64,000 nt of DNA. It comes from Streptomyces sp. NBC_01116 (GTDB lineage Bacteria; Actinomycetota; Actinomycetes; Streptomycetales; Streptomycetaceae). The translations under genes were made by a program, and so were the position numbers. Below, in pieces: positions 8,586 to 15,795 of this stretch (within the stretch, counting starts at the first letter, position 1; the number at the start of each line of letters is the position of its first letter). Location: contig NZ_CP108644.1 in assembly GCF_041435495.1 (NCBI RefSeq), forward strand, positions 2,232,001 through 2,296,000, given 5' to 3'. The notes under the pieces were generated by a model. The model saw only the letters and a list, made by a program, of their open reading frames with translations. It made no database searches and was not told the DNA's origin.

Positions 8586-9296
8586 TCAGACGTCGGTGGT
8601 GCGCAGCCCGGCGTGGGCCTTGTAGCGGCGGTTGACCGAGATCAGGTTGGCGACCAGCGACTCGACCTGATGGGCGTTGCGCAGCCGCCCCGCGAAGATG
8701 CCCCGCATGCCGGGGATCCGGCCCGCCAGCGCCTGCACGAGGTCCGTGTCGGCCCGGGCCTCGCCCAGGACCAGCACGTCGGTGTCGATCTCCTCGATGG
8801 ACTCGTCCTGGAGCAGCACGGCCGAGAGGTGGTGGAAGGCGGCGGTGACCCGGGAGTCCGGCAGCAGGGCGGCGGCCTGTTCGGCGGCGCTGCCCTCCTC
8901 CGGCTTGAGGGCGTAGGCGCCCTTCTTGTCGAAGCCGAGCGGGTTGACGCAGTCGATCACGAGCTTGCCCGCGAGTTCCTCGCGCAGGGACTGGAGCGTC
9001 TTGGCGTGGCCGTCCCACGGCACCGCGACGATCACGATGTCGCTGCGCCGGGCGCACTCCGCGTTGTCCGCGCCCTCGACGCCGAAGCCCAGCTCGGCCG
9101 CGGCCTGCTCGGCGCGGGCCGCGTCCCGGGAGCCGAGGGTGACCCGCTGTCCGGCGCGGGCGAGCCGGTAGGCGAGGCCGCGCCCCTGCGGGCCGGTGCC
9201 GCCGAGCACGCCGACGCTGAGGGCGGAGACGTCGGGGAGGTCCCAGGGGTCCCTGGCGGGGGGCTTGGGCGCGCTGCCGCTGTCCTGTGTAGTCAT
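8586..9296 (-). CDS. npdG: NADPH-dependent F420 reductase-like protein (NpdG/FNO type)
   Basis: The 236-residue protein resembles F420H2:NADP+ oxidoreductase, which moves hydride between the deazaflavin F420 and NADP in the cytoplasm. The N-terminal Rossmann motif GVLGGTGPQGRGLAYRLA and the NADP phosphate-binding region TLGSRDAARA follow a 25-residue polar extension. Further on are VIVAVPWDGH and VIDCVNPLGF, then the C-terminal helical part with HHLSAVLL. The start is the ATG at 9296 (MTTQDSG); an in-frame upstream codon at 9386 is less likely. It lies upstream of the small membrane protein on the same strand with a gap of about 125 bases. The direction of the reaction in vivo cannot be judged. 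Confidence 0.85.
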   Translation of the reverse strand: MTTQDSGSAPKPPARDPWDLPDVSALSVGVLGGTGPQGRGLAYRLARAGQRVTLGSRDAARAEQAAAELGFGVEGADNAECARRSDIVIVAVPWDGHAKTLQSLREELAGKLVIDCVNPLGFDKKGAYALKPEEGSAAEQAAALLPDSRVTAAFHHLSAVLLQDESIEEIDTDVLVLGEARADTDLVQALAGRIPGMRGIFAGRLRNAHQVESLVANLISVNRRYKAHAGLRTTDV

Positions 9297-9534
9297 GGGC
9301 CCGACCCTACTGCCAGGTAGCCCCCGGGAGGCCGTCGCTGCGGGGTCCCGGTGCCGTTCCCGGCCCACTGGCCACCGGCGCCCCACCCGCTCCTAGCACG
9401 GTCCTCCGTTCGGGTGAGGGAGGAGGTGCGGGCCGTCGGGCGGCGGGCGTCGGCGGACCCGTTCGCCCGGCCCGGCGGGCGTCACGGAATATCGGCTTGC
9501 CCGAAACGCCCGGCAGTGCGGATCATGGCCCTTC

Positions 9535-10866
9535 GTGACCTCAGCGCCTCCCCCGCCCTCCCCCTCCTCGGCCCCCTCGCCGTCCCCCTCACCGGCGTCG
9601 GCCCGGTTCCGGGCCCTGTTGCCGGACCTCTCTCCCTGGCGCTCGTCGCCGGACTTCCGGCTGCTGTGGGTCCAGGGCCTGATCACGTACTTCGGCAGCT
9701 TCATGGCGCTCATCGCGCTGCCGCTCCAGATCAAGGACCTCACGGGCTCCCCGCTCGCGGTCGGGGCGATGGGAGCCGTGGAGCTGGTGCCGCTGGTGGT
9801 CTTCGGGCTGTACGGCGGGGCGCTCGCGGACTCGGTGGACCGCCGCCGGGTCATCCTGCTCACCGAGGCGGGGCTCGGTGTGCTCGCCGCGATCCTGCTG
9901 GTGAACGCCCTGCTCCCGGAGCCGCTGCTGTGGCCGCTGTACGTGGTGGCCGGCGGGGTGTCCGCGCTCGCCGGGCTCCAGCGGCCCGCGCTGGACTCCC
10001 TGATGGCCCGGATCGTGCCGCACAAGCAGCAGACGGCGGCGGCCGCCCTGAACTCGCTGCGCTGGCAGATCGGGGCCATCGCGGGCCCGGCGCTGGCCGG
10101 TCTGGTGGTGGCGTACGCCGGTCACGGCACGGCGTACGGGGTGACGGTCTGCACGTTCGCCGCCTCCGTCGTGCTCTGTCTGCGGCTGTCCCCCGCACCG
10201 CCGGCGCGCGACGCGCAGAAGCCGTCGCTGCGCGGGATCGTCGAGGGGGCGCGGTACGCCTGGAGCCGGCCGGTGCTGCTGGGGACGTACGCGATCGACA
10301 TGGCGGCGATGTTCTTCGCCTTCCCGAACACGATCTTCCCGTTCCTGGCGGACGACCTGGACGCGGAGTGGTCGCTGGGACTGATGTACGCGGCGGGCTC
10401 GGTCGGCTCGCTGGCGCTGGGGCTGACCAGCGGCTGGACGAGCCGGGTGCGCAGGCACGGGCTGTTCGTGGTGTTCGGTGCGACGGCGTGGGGGCTGGCC
10501 ATCGCCGCGGCGGGCTGGTTCTCCAGCGTGTGGGTGGTGCTGCTCTGCCTGGCCGTCGCGGGGGCGGGCGACATGCTGAGCGGGCTGGGGCGCGCGACCA
10601 TCTGGAACCAGACGATCCCGGAGGAGCTGCGGGGCCGGCTGGCGGGCATCGAGGTGCTCTCGTACAGCGTCGGCCCGCAGCTGGGCCAGGTGCGGGCCGG
10701 GGCGATGGCGGGCTGGACGGGGACCCGGTCGGCGATCTGGACGGGCGGGGTGGCGTGCGTGGCGTCGGTGGTGCTGCTGACCGCCGCGCTGCCGAAGCTG
10801 GTGCGGTACGACTCGGAGACGGACGAGGACGCGATGCGGAGGCGGGAGGCGCGGGAGGAGGCGTGA
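9535..10866 (+). CDS. MFS exporter, EntS-like (MFS_3 type)
   Basis: The 443-residue transporter has 12 probable membrane segments and resembles the EntS enterobactin exporter group. A Pro/Ser-rich tail of about 30 residues precedes helix 1. Motif A is ALADSVDRRRVI. Near residue 375 is the group-specific stretch LRGRLAGIEVLSYSVGPQLG followed by RAGAMA. The GTG at 9535 is taken as start. The second copy of this family, at 29630-30877, has the matching YRGRVSSVEHVLGAAGPEIG, so the two are paralogues. Export of a siderophore or drug is suggested by family only. The C-terminus is charged and acidic. Confidence 0.88.
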   Translation: MTSAPPPPSPSSAPSPSPSPASARFRALLPDLSPWRSSPDFRLLWVQGLITYFGSFMALIALPLQIKDLTGSPLAVGAMGAVELVPLVVFGLYGGALADSVDRRRVILLTEAGLGVLAAILLVNALLPEPLLWPLYVVAGGVSALAGLQRPALDSLMARIVPHKQQTAAAALNSLRWQIGAIAGPALAGLVVAYAGHGTAYGVTVCTFAASVVLCLRLSPAPPARDAQKPSLRGIVEGARYAWSRPVLLGTYAIDMAAMFFAFPNTIFPFLADDLDAEWSLGLMYAAGSVGSLALGLTSGWTSRVRRHGLFVVFGATAWGLAIAAAGWFSSVWVVLLCLAVAGAGDMLSGLGRATIWNQTIPEELRGRLAGIEVLSYSVGPQLGQVRAGAMAGWTGTRSAIWTGGVACVASVVLLTAALPKLVRYDSETDEDAMRRREAREEA

Positions 10867-10891
10867 CCCGGGCCCGGCCGGGCGGCCGGGC

Positions 10892-10976
10892 TTCCGGGGC
10901 TCCGCCCCGTACCCCGCTCCTCAAGCGCCGGAGGGGCCGAAAAGACCTCCTCAAACGCCGGACGGGGTTTGATTCA
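10892..10976. repeat. Streptomyces-type intergenic repeat, two tandem half-copies
   Basis: Just after the MFS stop there is a GGGGC-TCC-GCCCC hairpin (about 10896-10908). Two direct copies of CTCCTCAARCGCCGGASGGG follow, starting near 10917 and 10947, 30 bases apart. From memory, the motif CCTCAAACGCCGGACGGG is scattered between genes across many Streptomyces chromosomes. Its function is not established. It may end transcription of the MFS gene. Confidence 0.65.
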
Positions 10977-10996
10977 CCGCCCGAGACGGGCCTGAT

Positions 10997-11257
10997 CTAC
11001 CCCCCGGACGGGCCCGGGCTGCCCCCGGACGGGCCGGAGCGGTCGCCCTTGTCCTCGTCGTGCCACTTGGGGTCGGTGTCCCATTCCAGGTTCCGGTCGC
11101 GCGCCGTGTCCATCGCGTGCTGGGCCGCCTCACGGGAGGTGTAGGGGCCGAACCGGTTCTGCGCCGGGCACTCCGGGCCTTCCTCGACCTTCTTGTGCTC
11201 CAGGCAGTAGTACCACTCGCCCGGCTTGCCGACCGTGCGCTTCTTGAACAGGGCCAT
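10997..11257 (-). CDS. Conserved small actinobacterial protein (86 aa), unknown function
   Basis: The 86-residue soluble protein starts at the ATG at 11257 with AAGGAG upstream. It begins [27 protein letters not shown], then [23 protein letters not shown], and ends in a disordered Gly/Pro/Ser tail. The central part resembles the short SPOR-like domains seen in actinobacteria, with a two-Cys arrangement ([15 protein letters not shown]) that might bind a metal or be purely structural. It is divergent from map, with about 59 bases between the starts. No function is known to me. Confidence 0.75.
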   Translation of the reverse strand: MALFKKRTVGKPGEWYYCLEHKKVEEGPECPAQNRFGPYTSREAAQHAMDTARDRNLEWDTDPKWHDEDKGDRSGPSGGSPGPSGG

Positions 11258-11316
11258 CGACTGCTCCTTTCCTTGTCGCCATAGTGCCCCCGGGGCCGCT
11301 GGTTAGACTCGCTGGC

Positions 11317-12174
11317 ATGTCTGGCCAGTCGCTTCTCGTACCAGGGGAGATCACTCCCGTCCGTTCCGTCCCCGGAAACATCCGGCGCCCCGAGTACGTG
11401 GGGAAGCCGGCCCCGACGCCGTACACCGGCCCGGAGGTCCAGGACGCCGACACCGTGGAGCGGATGCGCGTCGCGGGCCGCATCGCCGCGCAGGCGATGG
11501 AGGAGGCCGCCAAGCACATCGCCCCGGGGGTCACCACGGACCAGCTCGACAAGGTCGCCCACGACTTCATGGTCGACCACGGCGCCTACCCCTCGACGCT
11601 CGGCTACCGGGGCTTCCAGAAGTCGCTGTGCACCTCGCTCAACGAGGTCATCTGCCACGGCATCCCCGACTCCACCGTGCTGCGCGACGGCGACATCGTG
11701 AACCTGGACGTCACCGCGTACATCAACGGCGTGCACGGCGACAACAACGCCACCTATCTCTGCGGCGACGTCGACGAGGAGTCCCGGCTGCTCGTCGAGC
11801 GCACCCGGGAGTCACTGAACCGCGCCATCAAGGCGGTCAGGCCCGGTCGCCAGATCAATGTGATCGGCCGGGTCATCGAGTCGTACGCGAAGCGGTTCGG
11901 CTACGGAGTCGTGCGCGACTTCACCGGCCACGGGATCAACTCCTCGTTCCACTCCGGCCTGATCATCCCGCACTACGACAGCCCGCACGCCACCACGGTG
12001 ATGCAGCCGGGCATGACGTTCACCATCGAGCCGATGCTGACGCTGGGCACCCACGAGTACGACATGTGGGAGGACGGCTGGACCGTGGTGACGAAGGACC
12101 GCAAGCGGACGGCCCAGTTCGAGCACACGCTGGTGGTCACGGAGACCGGAGCGGAGATCCTCACCCTCCCGTAA
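11317..12174 (+). CDS. map: Methionine aminopeptidase, type I
   Basis: This enzyme removes the initiator methionine from nascent proteins. The 285-residue protein has an N-terminal extension of about 40 residues, including [16 protein letters not shown], a SH3-motif-like segment of actinobacterial type Ic enzymes. The metal-ligand motifs are [33 protein letters not shown] and FEHTLVVTE, which together give the two Asp, one His and two Glu of the dinuclear site. The ATG at 11317 ([11 protein letters not shown]) is preferred over a codon at 11284. It stands alone and is divergent from the 86-residue protein gene. Confidence 0.95.
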   Translation: MSGQSLLVPGEITPVRSVPGNIRRPEYVGKPAPTPYTGPEVQDADTVERMRVAGRIAAQAMEEAAKHIAPGVTTDQLDKVAHDFMVDHGAYPSTLGYRGFQKSLCTSLNEVICHGIPDSTVLRDGDIVNLDVTAYINGVHGDNNATYLCGDVDEESRLLVERTRESLNRAIKAVRPGRQINVIGRVIESYAKRFGYGVVRDFTGHGINSSFHSGLIIPHYDSPHATTVMQPGMTFTIEPMLTLGTHEYDMWEDGWTVVTKDRKRTAQFEHTLVVTETGAEILTLP

Positions 12175-12254
12175 TCACCCCATAACGCGCATAACAGGAC
12201 CCTCTCCTCCCTCTGCGTCTAACCTTTTACCGACAGGCAGTCGGGAACCAGTTG

Positions 12255-12272
12255 ACTTAGGTAAACCTAAGT
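12255..12272. promoter_or_regulatory. Iron-box-like palindrome upstream of heme oxygenase
   Basis: ACTTAGGT and ACCTAAGT are perfect 8-base inverted repeats around a central AA. The half-site TTAGGT/ACCTAA is that of DtxR/IdeR/DmdR iron boxes, but the two halves are 2 bases apart rather than 7. A -35-like TTGACT overlaps the left arm (12253-12258). The site lies 109 bases before the heme oxygenase start, so iron-dependent repression is likely. Confidence 0.65.
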
Positions 12273-12298
12273 AGGAGGATCGGGCGTATCGGCACGCG

Positions 12299-12318
12299 CC
12301 GCCGCACCGCTGCGGCGG
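12299..12318 (+). other. Hairpin in the heme oxygenase leader
   Basis: CCGCCGCA and TGCGGCGG form an 8-bp stem with a 4-base loop in the untranslated leader, between the iron-box-like palindrome and the TTG start. It could affect message stability or translation. Nothing indicates a riboswitch. Confidence 0.4.
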
Positions 12319-12380
12319 TCGCTGCTGATATATCCGTCTCTTTCTGGACTTCCCGTCCCCTCGGTCCCCGGAGGCCCGCC

Positions 12381-13046
12381 TTGGACGCAACCGCCACCGT
12401 CACTCCCTTCTCGACGCTCATCCGCACCGCGTCGCACGAGCAGCACACCGAGGCGGAGACCTCGACCTTCATGAGTGACCTGCTCGGCGGGCGGCTGGGA
12501 GTGGACGCCTACACGCGCTACACCGAGCAGCTGTGGTTCGTGTACCGGGCTCTGGAGGAGGGCGCGGACGCCCTGCGCGACGACCCGGTCGCCGGCCCCT
12601 TCATACAGCCGGAGCTGATGCGTTCGACCGAGCTGGAACGCGACCTGGCGCACCTGCGCGGGGCCGACTGGCGCGAGGGCGTGGAGCCGCTGCCCGCCAC
12701 CGCCGCGTACGCGGCCCGGGTCGCGGAGTGCGCGCGCACCTGGCCCGCCGGCTACATCGCCCACCACTACACCCGCTACCTCGGCGACCTCTCGGGCGGT
12801 CAGATCATCCGCGACAAGGCGGAGAAGACCTGGGGCTTCGAGCGCAAGGGCGACGGCGTGCGCTTCTACGTCTTCGAGGAGATCACCAACCCGGCCGCGT
12901 TCAAGCGGGGTTACCGCGAGCTGCTGGACGCGGTGAACGCGGACGACCTGGAGAAGCAGCGGATCGTCGAGGAGTGCAAGCGGGCCTTCGCGCTGAACAC
13001 CGCGGTCTTCCGCGAGCTGGGCGAGGTCTTCCCGCTCAGCGCGTGA
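12381..13046 (+). CDS. hmuO: Heme oxygenase (biliverdin-producing)
   Basis: This enzyme opens heme to biliverdin, CO and Fe2+, completing the use of imported heme as an iron source. The 221-residue protein matches HmuO/HO-1 in length. The proximal His region is RTASHEQHTEAE (about residues 15-26). The distal-helix glycine motif is YLGDLSGGQIIR near residue 135, where the flexible GxLSGG backbone packs against heme. The start is a TTG at 12381 with GGAGG 6 bases upstream, so the rare codon may limit expression. The gene is monocistronic, with an iron-box-like palindrome upstream and a strong terminator downstream. It is about 4 kb from the heme-uptake genes on the same iron theme. Confidence 0.93.
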   Translation: MDATATVTPFSTLIRTASHEQHTEAETSTFMSDLLGGRLGVDAYTRYTEQLWFVYRALEEGADALRDDPVAGPFIQPELMRSTELERDLAHLRGADWREGVEPLPATAAYAARVAECARTWPAGYIAHHYTRYLGDLSGGQIIRDKAEKTWGFERKGDGVRFYVFEEITNPAAFKRGYRELLDAVNADDLEKQRIVEECKRAFALNTAVFRELGEVFPLSA

Positions 13047-13073
13047 CCGGGCGCGGGCGACCGCGCCCGTGAG

Positions 13074-13108
13074 CGTGCGGCTCCACCGGCTTCCGGTGGA
13101 GCCGCACG
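13074..13108. terminator. Hairpin terminator after heme oxygenase
   Basis: CGTGCGGCTCCACCGG (13074-13089) and CCGGTGGAGCCGCACG (13093-13108) form a perfect 16-bp stem with a CTT loop, 28 bases after the stop. It lies between convergent genes and may work both ways. Confidence 0.85.
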
Positions 13109-13151
13109 CGCGACCGGGGCAGGGACGGCGGCCCGCAGCGGGACCCTCCGG

Positions 13152-13211
13152 TCCGGGTCGTCCGGGTCGTCCCGTCGTGCGGGTCGTCCCGTCGTACGGG
13201 TCGTGCGGGTC
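13152..13211. repeat. Degenerate tandem repeat, CGGGTCGTC unit
   Basis: Between the terminator and the stop of the PhzF-like gene, variants of CGGGTCGTC/CCGTCGTRCGGGTCGT are repeated about six times in 60 bases. It appears non-coding and low-complexity, and could be a slippage product. Confidence 0.5.
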
Positions 13212-13881
13212 AGCCCCGGACGGCCATCAGAACGCGGCCCCCGACCTCCACCGTGCCGTCCGGCGCGGGTGCGGTGAGGATCTGGGAGCCGCGTCCTTGT
13301 GTGATGTTCAGGGCCCGGCCGAGCCGCGCGCTGAGCAGCAGGGCCGCCGCCCCCGTCGCCTCGTCCTCGACGATCGCCTTCCCGCGCCTCGGGAAGGCCC
13401 GTGCGCGCACCCTTCCCGCCGCCTCGTCCTCCCACGCCCAGGCGTAGAGCCACCCCTCACCGGGCGGCGGGGCCGGCAGCGCGTCGACCTCGGCGGCGCT
13501 CGCGTACCGCTGGAACGTGCGCGGCGGGACCCACTCGGGGCGGGCGGTGATCCAGGTGAACTCCCCGTCCTGGCGCGCGAACACGTCCCCGACCTCCAGC
13601 TCCAGGACCTCCAGGTCCAGCAGCCAGGCGGCGCCCACCAGCGGGTGCCCGGCGAACGGCAGCCGGAGGCCGGGTGCGTGGATGTCCACCCGCCCGCGCT
13701 CCGGGTCGTCGACGAACACGGTCTCGCTGAAGCCGAGCCGCTGGGCCAGCAGTTGCCGGGAGGCCTCGTCGGGGTGGTCGCGTCCGTCGCGTACGACGCC
13801 GAGGGCGTTGCCGTGCCGGCCGTCGGGTCCGCAGAACACCCGCAGGACGTCGATGCCCCGGGGTACGTCGTAGTCGCTCAC
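13210..13881 (-). CDS. PhzF family protein (isomerase/epimerase fold)
   Basis: PhzF-family proteins have a diaminopimelate epimerase-like two-domain fold; the best-known member isomerises an intermediate in phenazine synthesis. The 223-residue protein has the N-terminal IDVLRVFCGPDGRHGNALGVV, then LGFSETVFVDDPERGRVDIHAPGLRLPFAGHPLVGAA, the family GHP motif, and a C-terminal EATGAAALLLSARLGR. It is shorter than usual (about 280), with a condensed second half. The catalytic Glu normally found as S-E-[TS] near residue 45 is present (SETVF). The GTG at 13881 and a TTG at 13893 are both possible starts. It lies between heme oxygenase and the htaA genes, so a link to heme use is possible but unproven. 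Confidence 0.8.
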   Translation of the reverse strand: MSDYDVPRGIDVLRVFCGPDGRHGNALGVVRDGRDHPDEASRQLLAQRLGFSETVFVDDPERGRVDIHAPGLRLPFAGHPLVGAAWLLDLEVLELEVGDVFARQDGEFTWITARPEWVPPRTFQRYASAAEVDALPAPPPGEGWLYAWAWEDEAAGRVRARAFPRRGKAIVEDEATGAAALLLSARLGRALNITQGRGSQILTAPAPDGTVEVGGRVLMAVRG

Positions 13882-13934
13882 GGGGGCATTCAAGCACTGC
13901 CGGGCGACGGGGCGGGAGTCGGCGGTACGGCGGC

Positions 13935-13974
13935 GGGGCCGTACCGGGAAGCGGTGAGCTTCCGGTACGGCCCC
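13935..13974. terminator. Hairpin terminator downstream of the htaA pair
   Basis: GGGGCCGTACCGG-GAAGC and GCTTCCGGTACGGCCCC pair with one bulged G around a 5-base loop (GGTGA). The hairpin sits about 28 bases past the stop of the second HtaA gene and would end the htaA transcript before the PhzF-like gene. Confidence 0.75.
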
Positions 13975-14001
13975 GGGCCCGTTCAGGTGGTGCGAGGTGG
14001 A

Positions 14002-15705
14002 TCAGGCGGTGACGTCACGACGACGGCGCGCCGCGATCACGATGCCCGCTCCGGCCGCCACGACGACGCCGGAGGCGGCGATGAGGGCGCCGGTCGGGAC
14101 GTCGGAGCCGGTGGCGGCCAGGGCGCCGGAGCCGCCGACCGTGCCGCCGGTGGAGCCGCCGACCGTGCCGCCGGTGGAGCCGCCGACCGTGCCGCCGCCG
14201 GTGGTGGAGCCGCCCGCCGTGGAGCCGCCCGCCGTGGAGCCGCCGGTGGAGCCCGAACCGCCGGTGGTGGAGCCGGAGCCGCCCGTGGAGTCGGCCGGGA
14301 TGTGGGCGTCCTTGTCGAGGGAGACCGCGACGTTCAGGGCGTCGAGGTCATCGCCCTTCTTGTAGAAGCCGCCGAAGGCCTTGGCGCCGTCCGTGGTGAG
14401 CGTCGCCGGAATCTTCTTGAGGTTCACGATGCCGCCCTTGGCGGCGAGCGCGCCGTCGGGCACCTTCAGGCCGGCCAGGGAGAGGCCGGTGAACCTGCTG
14501 ACCTTGCCGGTCTTCTGGTCCTTGGAGGAGACGTCGGCGAGGAGCGTGCCGGAGGTGCCCTCGATGTCGACCTTCAGATTGCTGAGGGACAGGTCGAGGA
14601 CGTACTCGCCCTTGGTCTCGTGGCCGAGGAAGCGCACCTTGCCCTTGAAAGCGGCGTTCAGCGTGTTCTTGTCGGCGTCGAGGACGCCGGTGGCACTGCC
14701 GAACCGGTAGCTGTCGCCGGCGGCGGTGGCGGTGGCGCCCTCGCTGGTCTCGACCTTGCCGTGCGCGATCGGGCCGACCACGTAGGAGCGGAACCGCTCC
14801 TTGACGCCCCAGTTCAGAGTGCCGTCGACGACCGGGCCGCTGACGGGCGCGGCGGTCTCGGAGGCGGACGGCGACGGGCCGGTCACCGGCTCCTTCGACG
14901 GCTCCTTGGAAGGGTCTTCGCCCGGGTTCTTGGAGGGGTCCTCGCCCGGGTCCTTGTCGGGGTTCTCCGACGGGTCCTTGCCCGGGTCCTTGCCCGGGTC
15001 CTTGGACGGGTCGTCGCTCGGGTCCTTGCTCGGGTCCTTCGACGGGTCCGGGCCGGGCGCGCCGGTCTTGACCGTCAGGGTCGCCGCGTCGAGCGCGGAG
15101 CCCTCCTTGTAGAAGCCGCCGAAGGCGTCCACGCCGTCGGCGGTCAGCTTGGCGGGGATGGCGGAGAAGACCATCGCACCGCCCGCGCCGCCGCCCCGCT
15201 TGGCGGCCGTCATGTCGAGCGCGGCGATGGGGGCGTCGTCCTTGGTGACGACGCTGCCGTCCATCTTCTTGCTGCTGAAGTCGGCGGTGATGGTGCCGGT
15301 CTCGCGGCCCGTGCCGACCTTGATGTCGCTGAGCTCGACGTCGAGGACGCCCTCGTGGCCCTCGAACCGGACGCCGCCCTTGAACGCGGTCGCGGACGCG
15401 TGCGTCCCGGTGTCGTAGGTGCCCGTGCCGCCGGTGAAGGTGAACACACCGTTGTCGGCGGCCTGCTGGGCGCCGTCCGTGACCGTGATCTTCCCGTGCG
15501 CGATGGGACCGGCCACGTACCTGCGGAAGTCCGCGTGGATGCCCCAGTCCAGCGTGCCGTCCACCAGGTCCAGCTTCGGGGCGGCCGTGGGCGCGGCCTC
15601 GGAGGCGTTGTCGGCGGCGAGGGCGGGAAGGGCGAAGGTCGCGCCCAGGACGGCGGCCGTGGCGACGGCCGCGGCGAGCGTTATGGGGCGGCGGGTTGCT
15701 GCCAT
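14002..15705 (-). CDS. htaA: HtaA-domain heme-binding surface protein with LAxTG sortase signal
   Basis: The 567-residue secreted protein has a signal peptide (to about residue 35, ending LPALAAD) and two HtaA domains. Each HtaA domain opens with a DGTLxWGxxxxFRxYVxGPIAHGK block (about 48-75 and 305-330) and later has a GH motif (FEGHEG, FLGHET). The Tyr of FRxYV and these His residues are candidate heme ligands, by analogy with corynebacterial HtaA. A Lys/Asp/Pro-rich repeat linker (about residues 217-273) separates the domains, and a Gly/Ser/Thr-rich stalk precedes the C-terminus. The end shows LAATG near residue 528, then a hydrophobic helix and RRRR, a class E sortase signal for wall attachment. 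It starts with AGGAG 9 bases upstream, 90 bases after the first htaA gene. Confidence 0.9.
   Translation of the reverse strand: MAATRRPITLAAAVATAAVLGATFALPALAADNASEAAPTAAPKLDLVDGTLDWGIHADFRRYVAGPIAHGKITVTDGAQQAADNGVFTFTGGTGTYDTGTHASATAFKGGVRFEGHEGVLDVELSDIKVGTGRETGTITADFSSKKMDGSVVTKDDAPIAALDMTAAKRGGGAGGAMVFSAIPAKLTADGVDAFGGFYKEGSALDAATLTVKTGAPGPDPSKDPSKDPSDDPSKDPGKDPGKDPSENPDKDPGEDPSKNPGEDPSKEPSKEPVTGPSPSASETAAPVSGPVVDGTLNWGVKERFRSYVVGPIAHGKVETSEGATATAAGDSYRFGSATGVLDADKNTLNAAFKGKVRFLGHETKGEYVLDLSLSNLKVDIEGTSGTLLADVSSKDQKTGKVSRFTGLSLAGLKVPDGALAAKGGIVNLKKIPATLTTDGAKAFGGFYKKGDDLDALNVAVSLDKDAHIPADSTGGSGSTTGGSGSTGGSTAGGSTAGGSTTGGGTVGGSTGGTVGGSTGGTVGGSGALAATGSDVPTGALIAASGVVVAAGAGIVIAARRRRDVTA
14122..14285 (-). 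repeat. Coding repeat: Gly/Ser/Thr-rich wall-spanning stalk
   Basis: This part of the second HtaA gene encodes short GGS(T)xGG units, with nearly identical DNA copies (for example GTGCCGCCGGTGGAGCCGCCGACC). Such stalks in surface proteins hold the functional domain clear of the cell wall. The repeats are in frame and likely to vary in number between strains. Confidence 0.7.
14887..15055 (-). repeat. Coding repeat: Lys/Asp/Pro linker between HtaA domains
   Basis: About a dozen units of the type (S/G)(K/E/D)(D/N/E)P, with matching imperfect DNA repeats, form a rigid charged linker between the two HtaA domains. The pattern is like proline-rich spacers in other wall-anchored proteins. Confidence 0.7.
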
Positions 15706-15795
15706 GTCGGTGGGTCTCCTTGCGGAACGGAGGGAGGGGGAAGAGAGAAGTCGGGGGAGGGCGTGACGACCCATAAGGCGTTCATGGGTGCCCGG

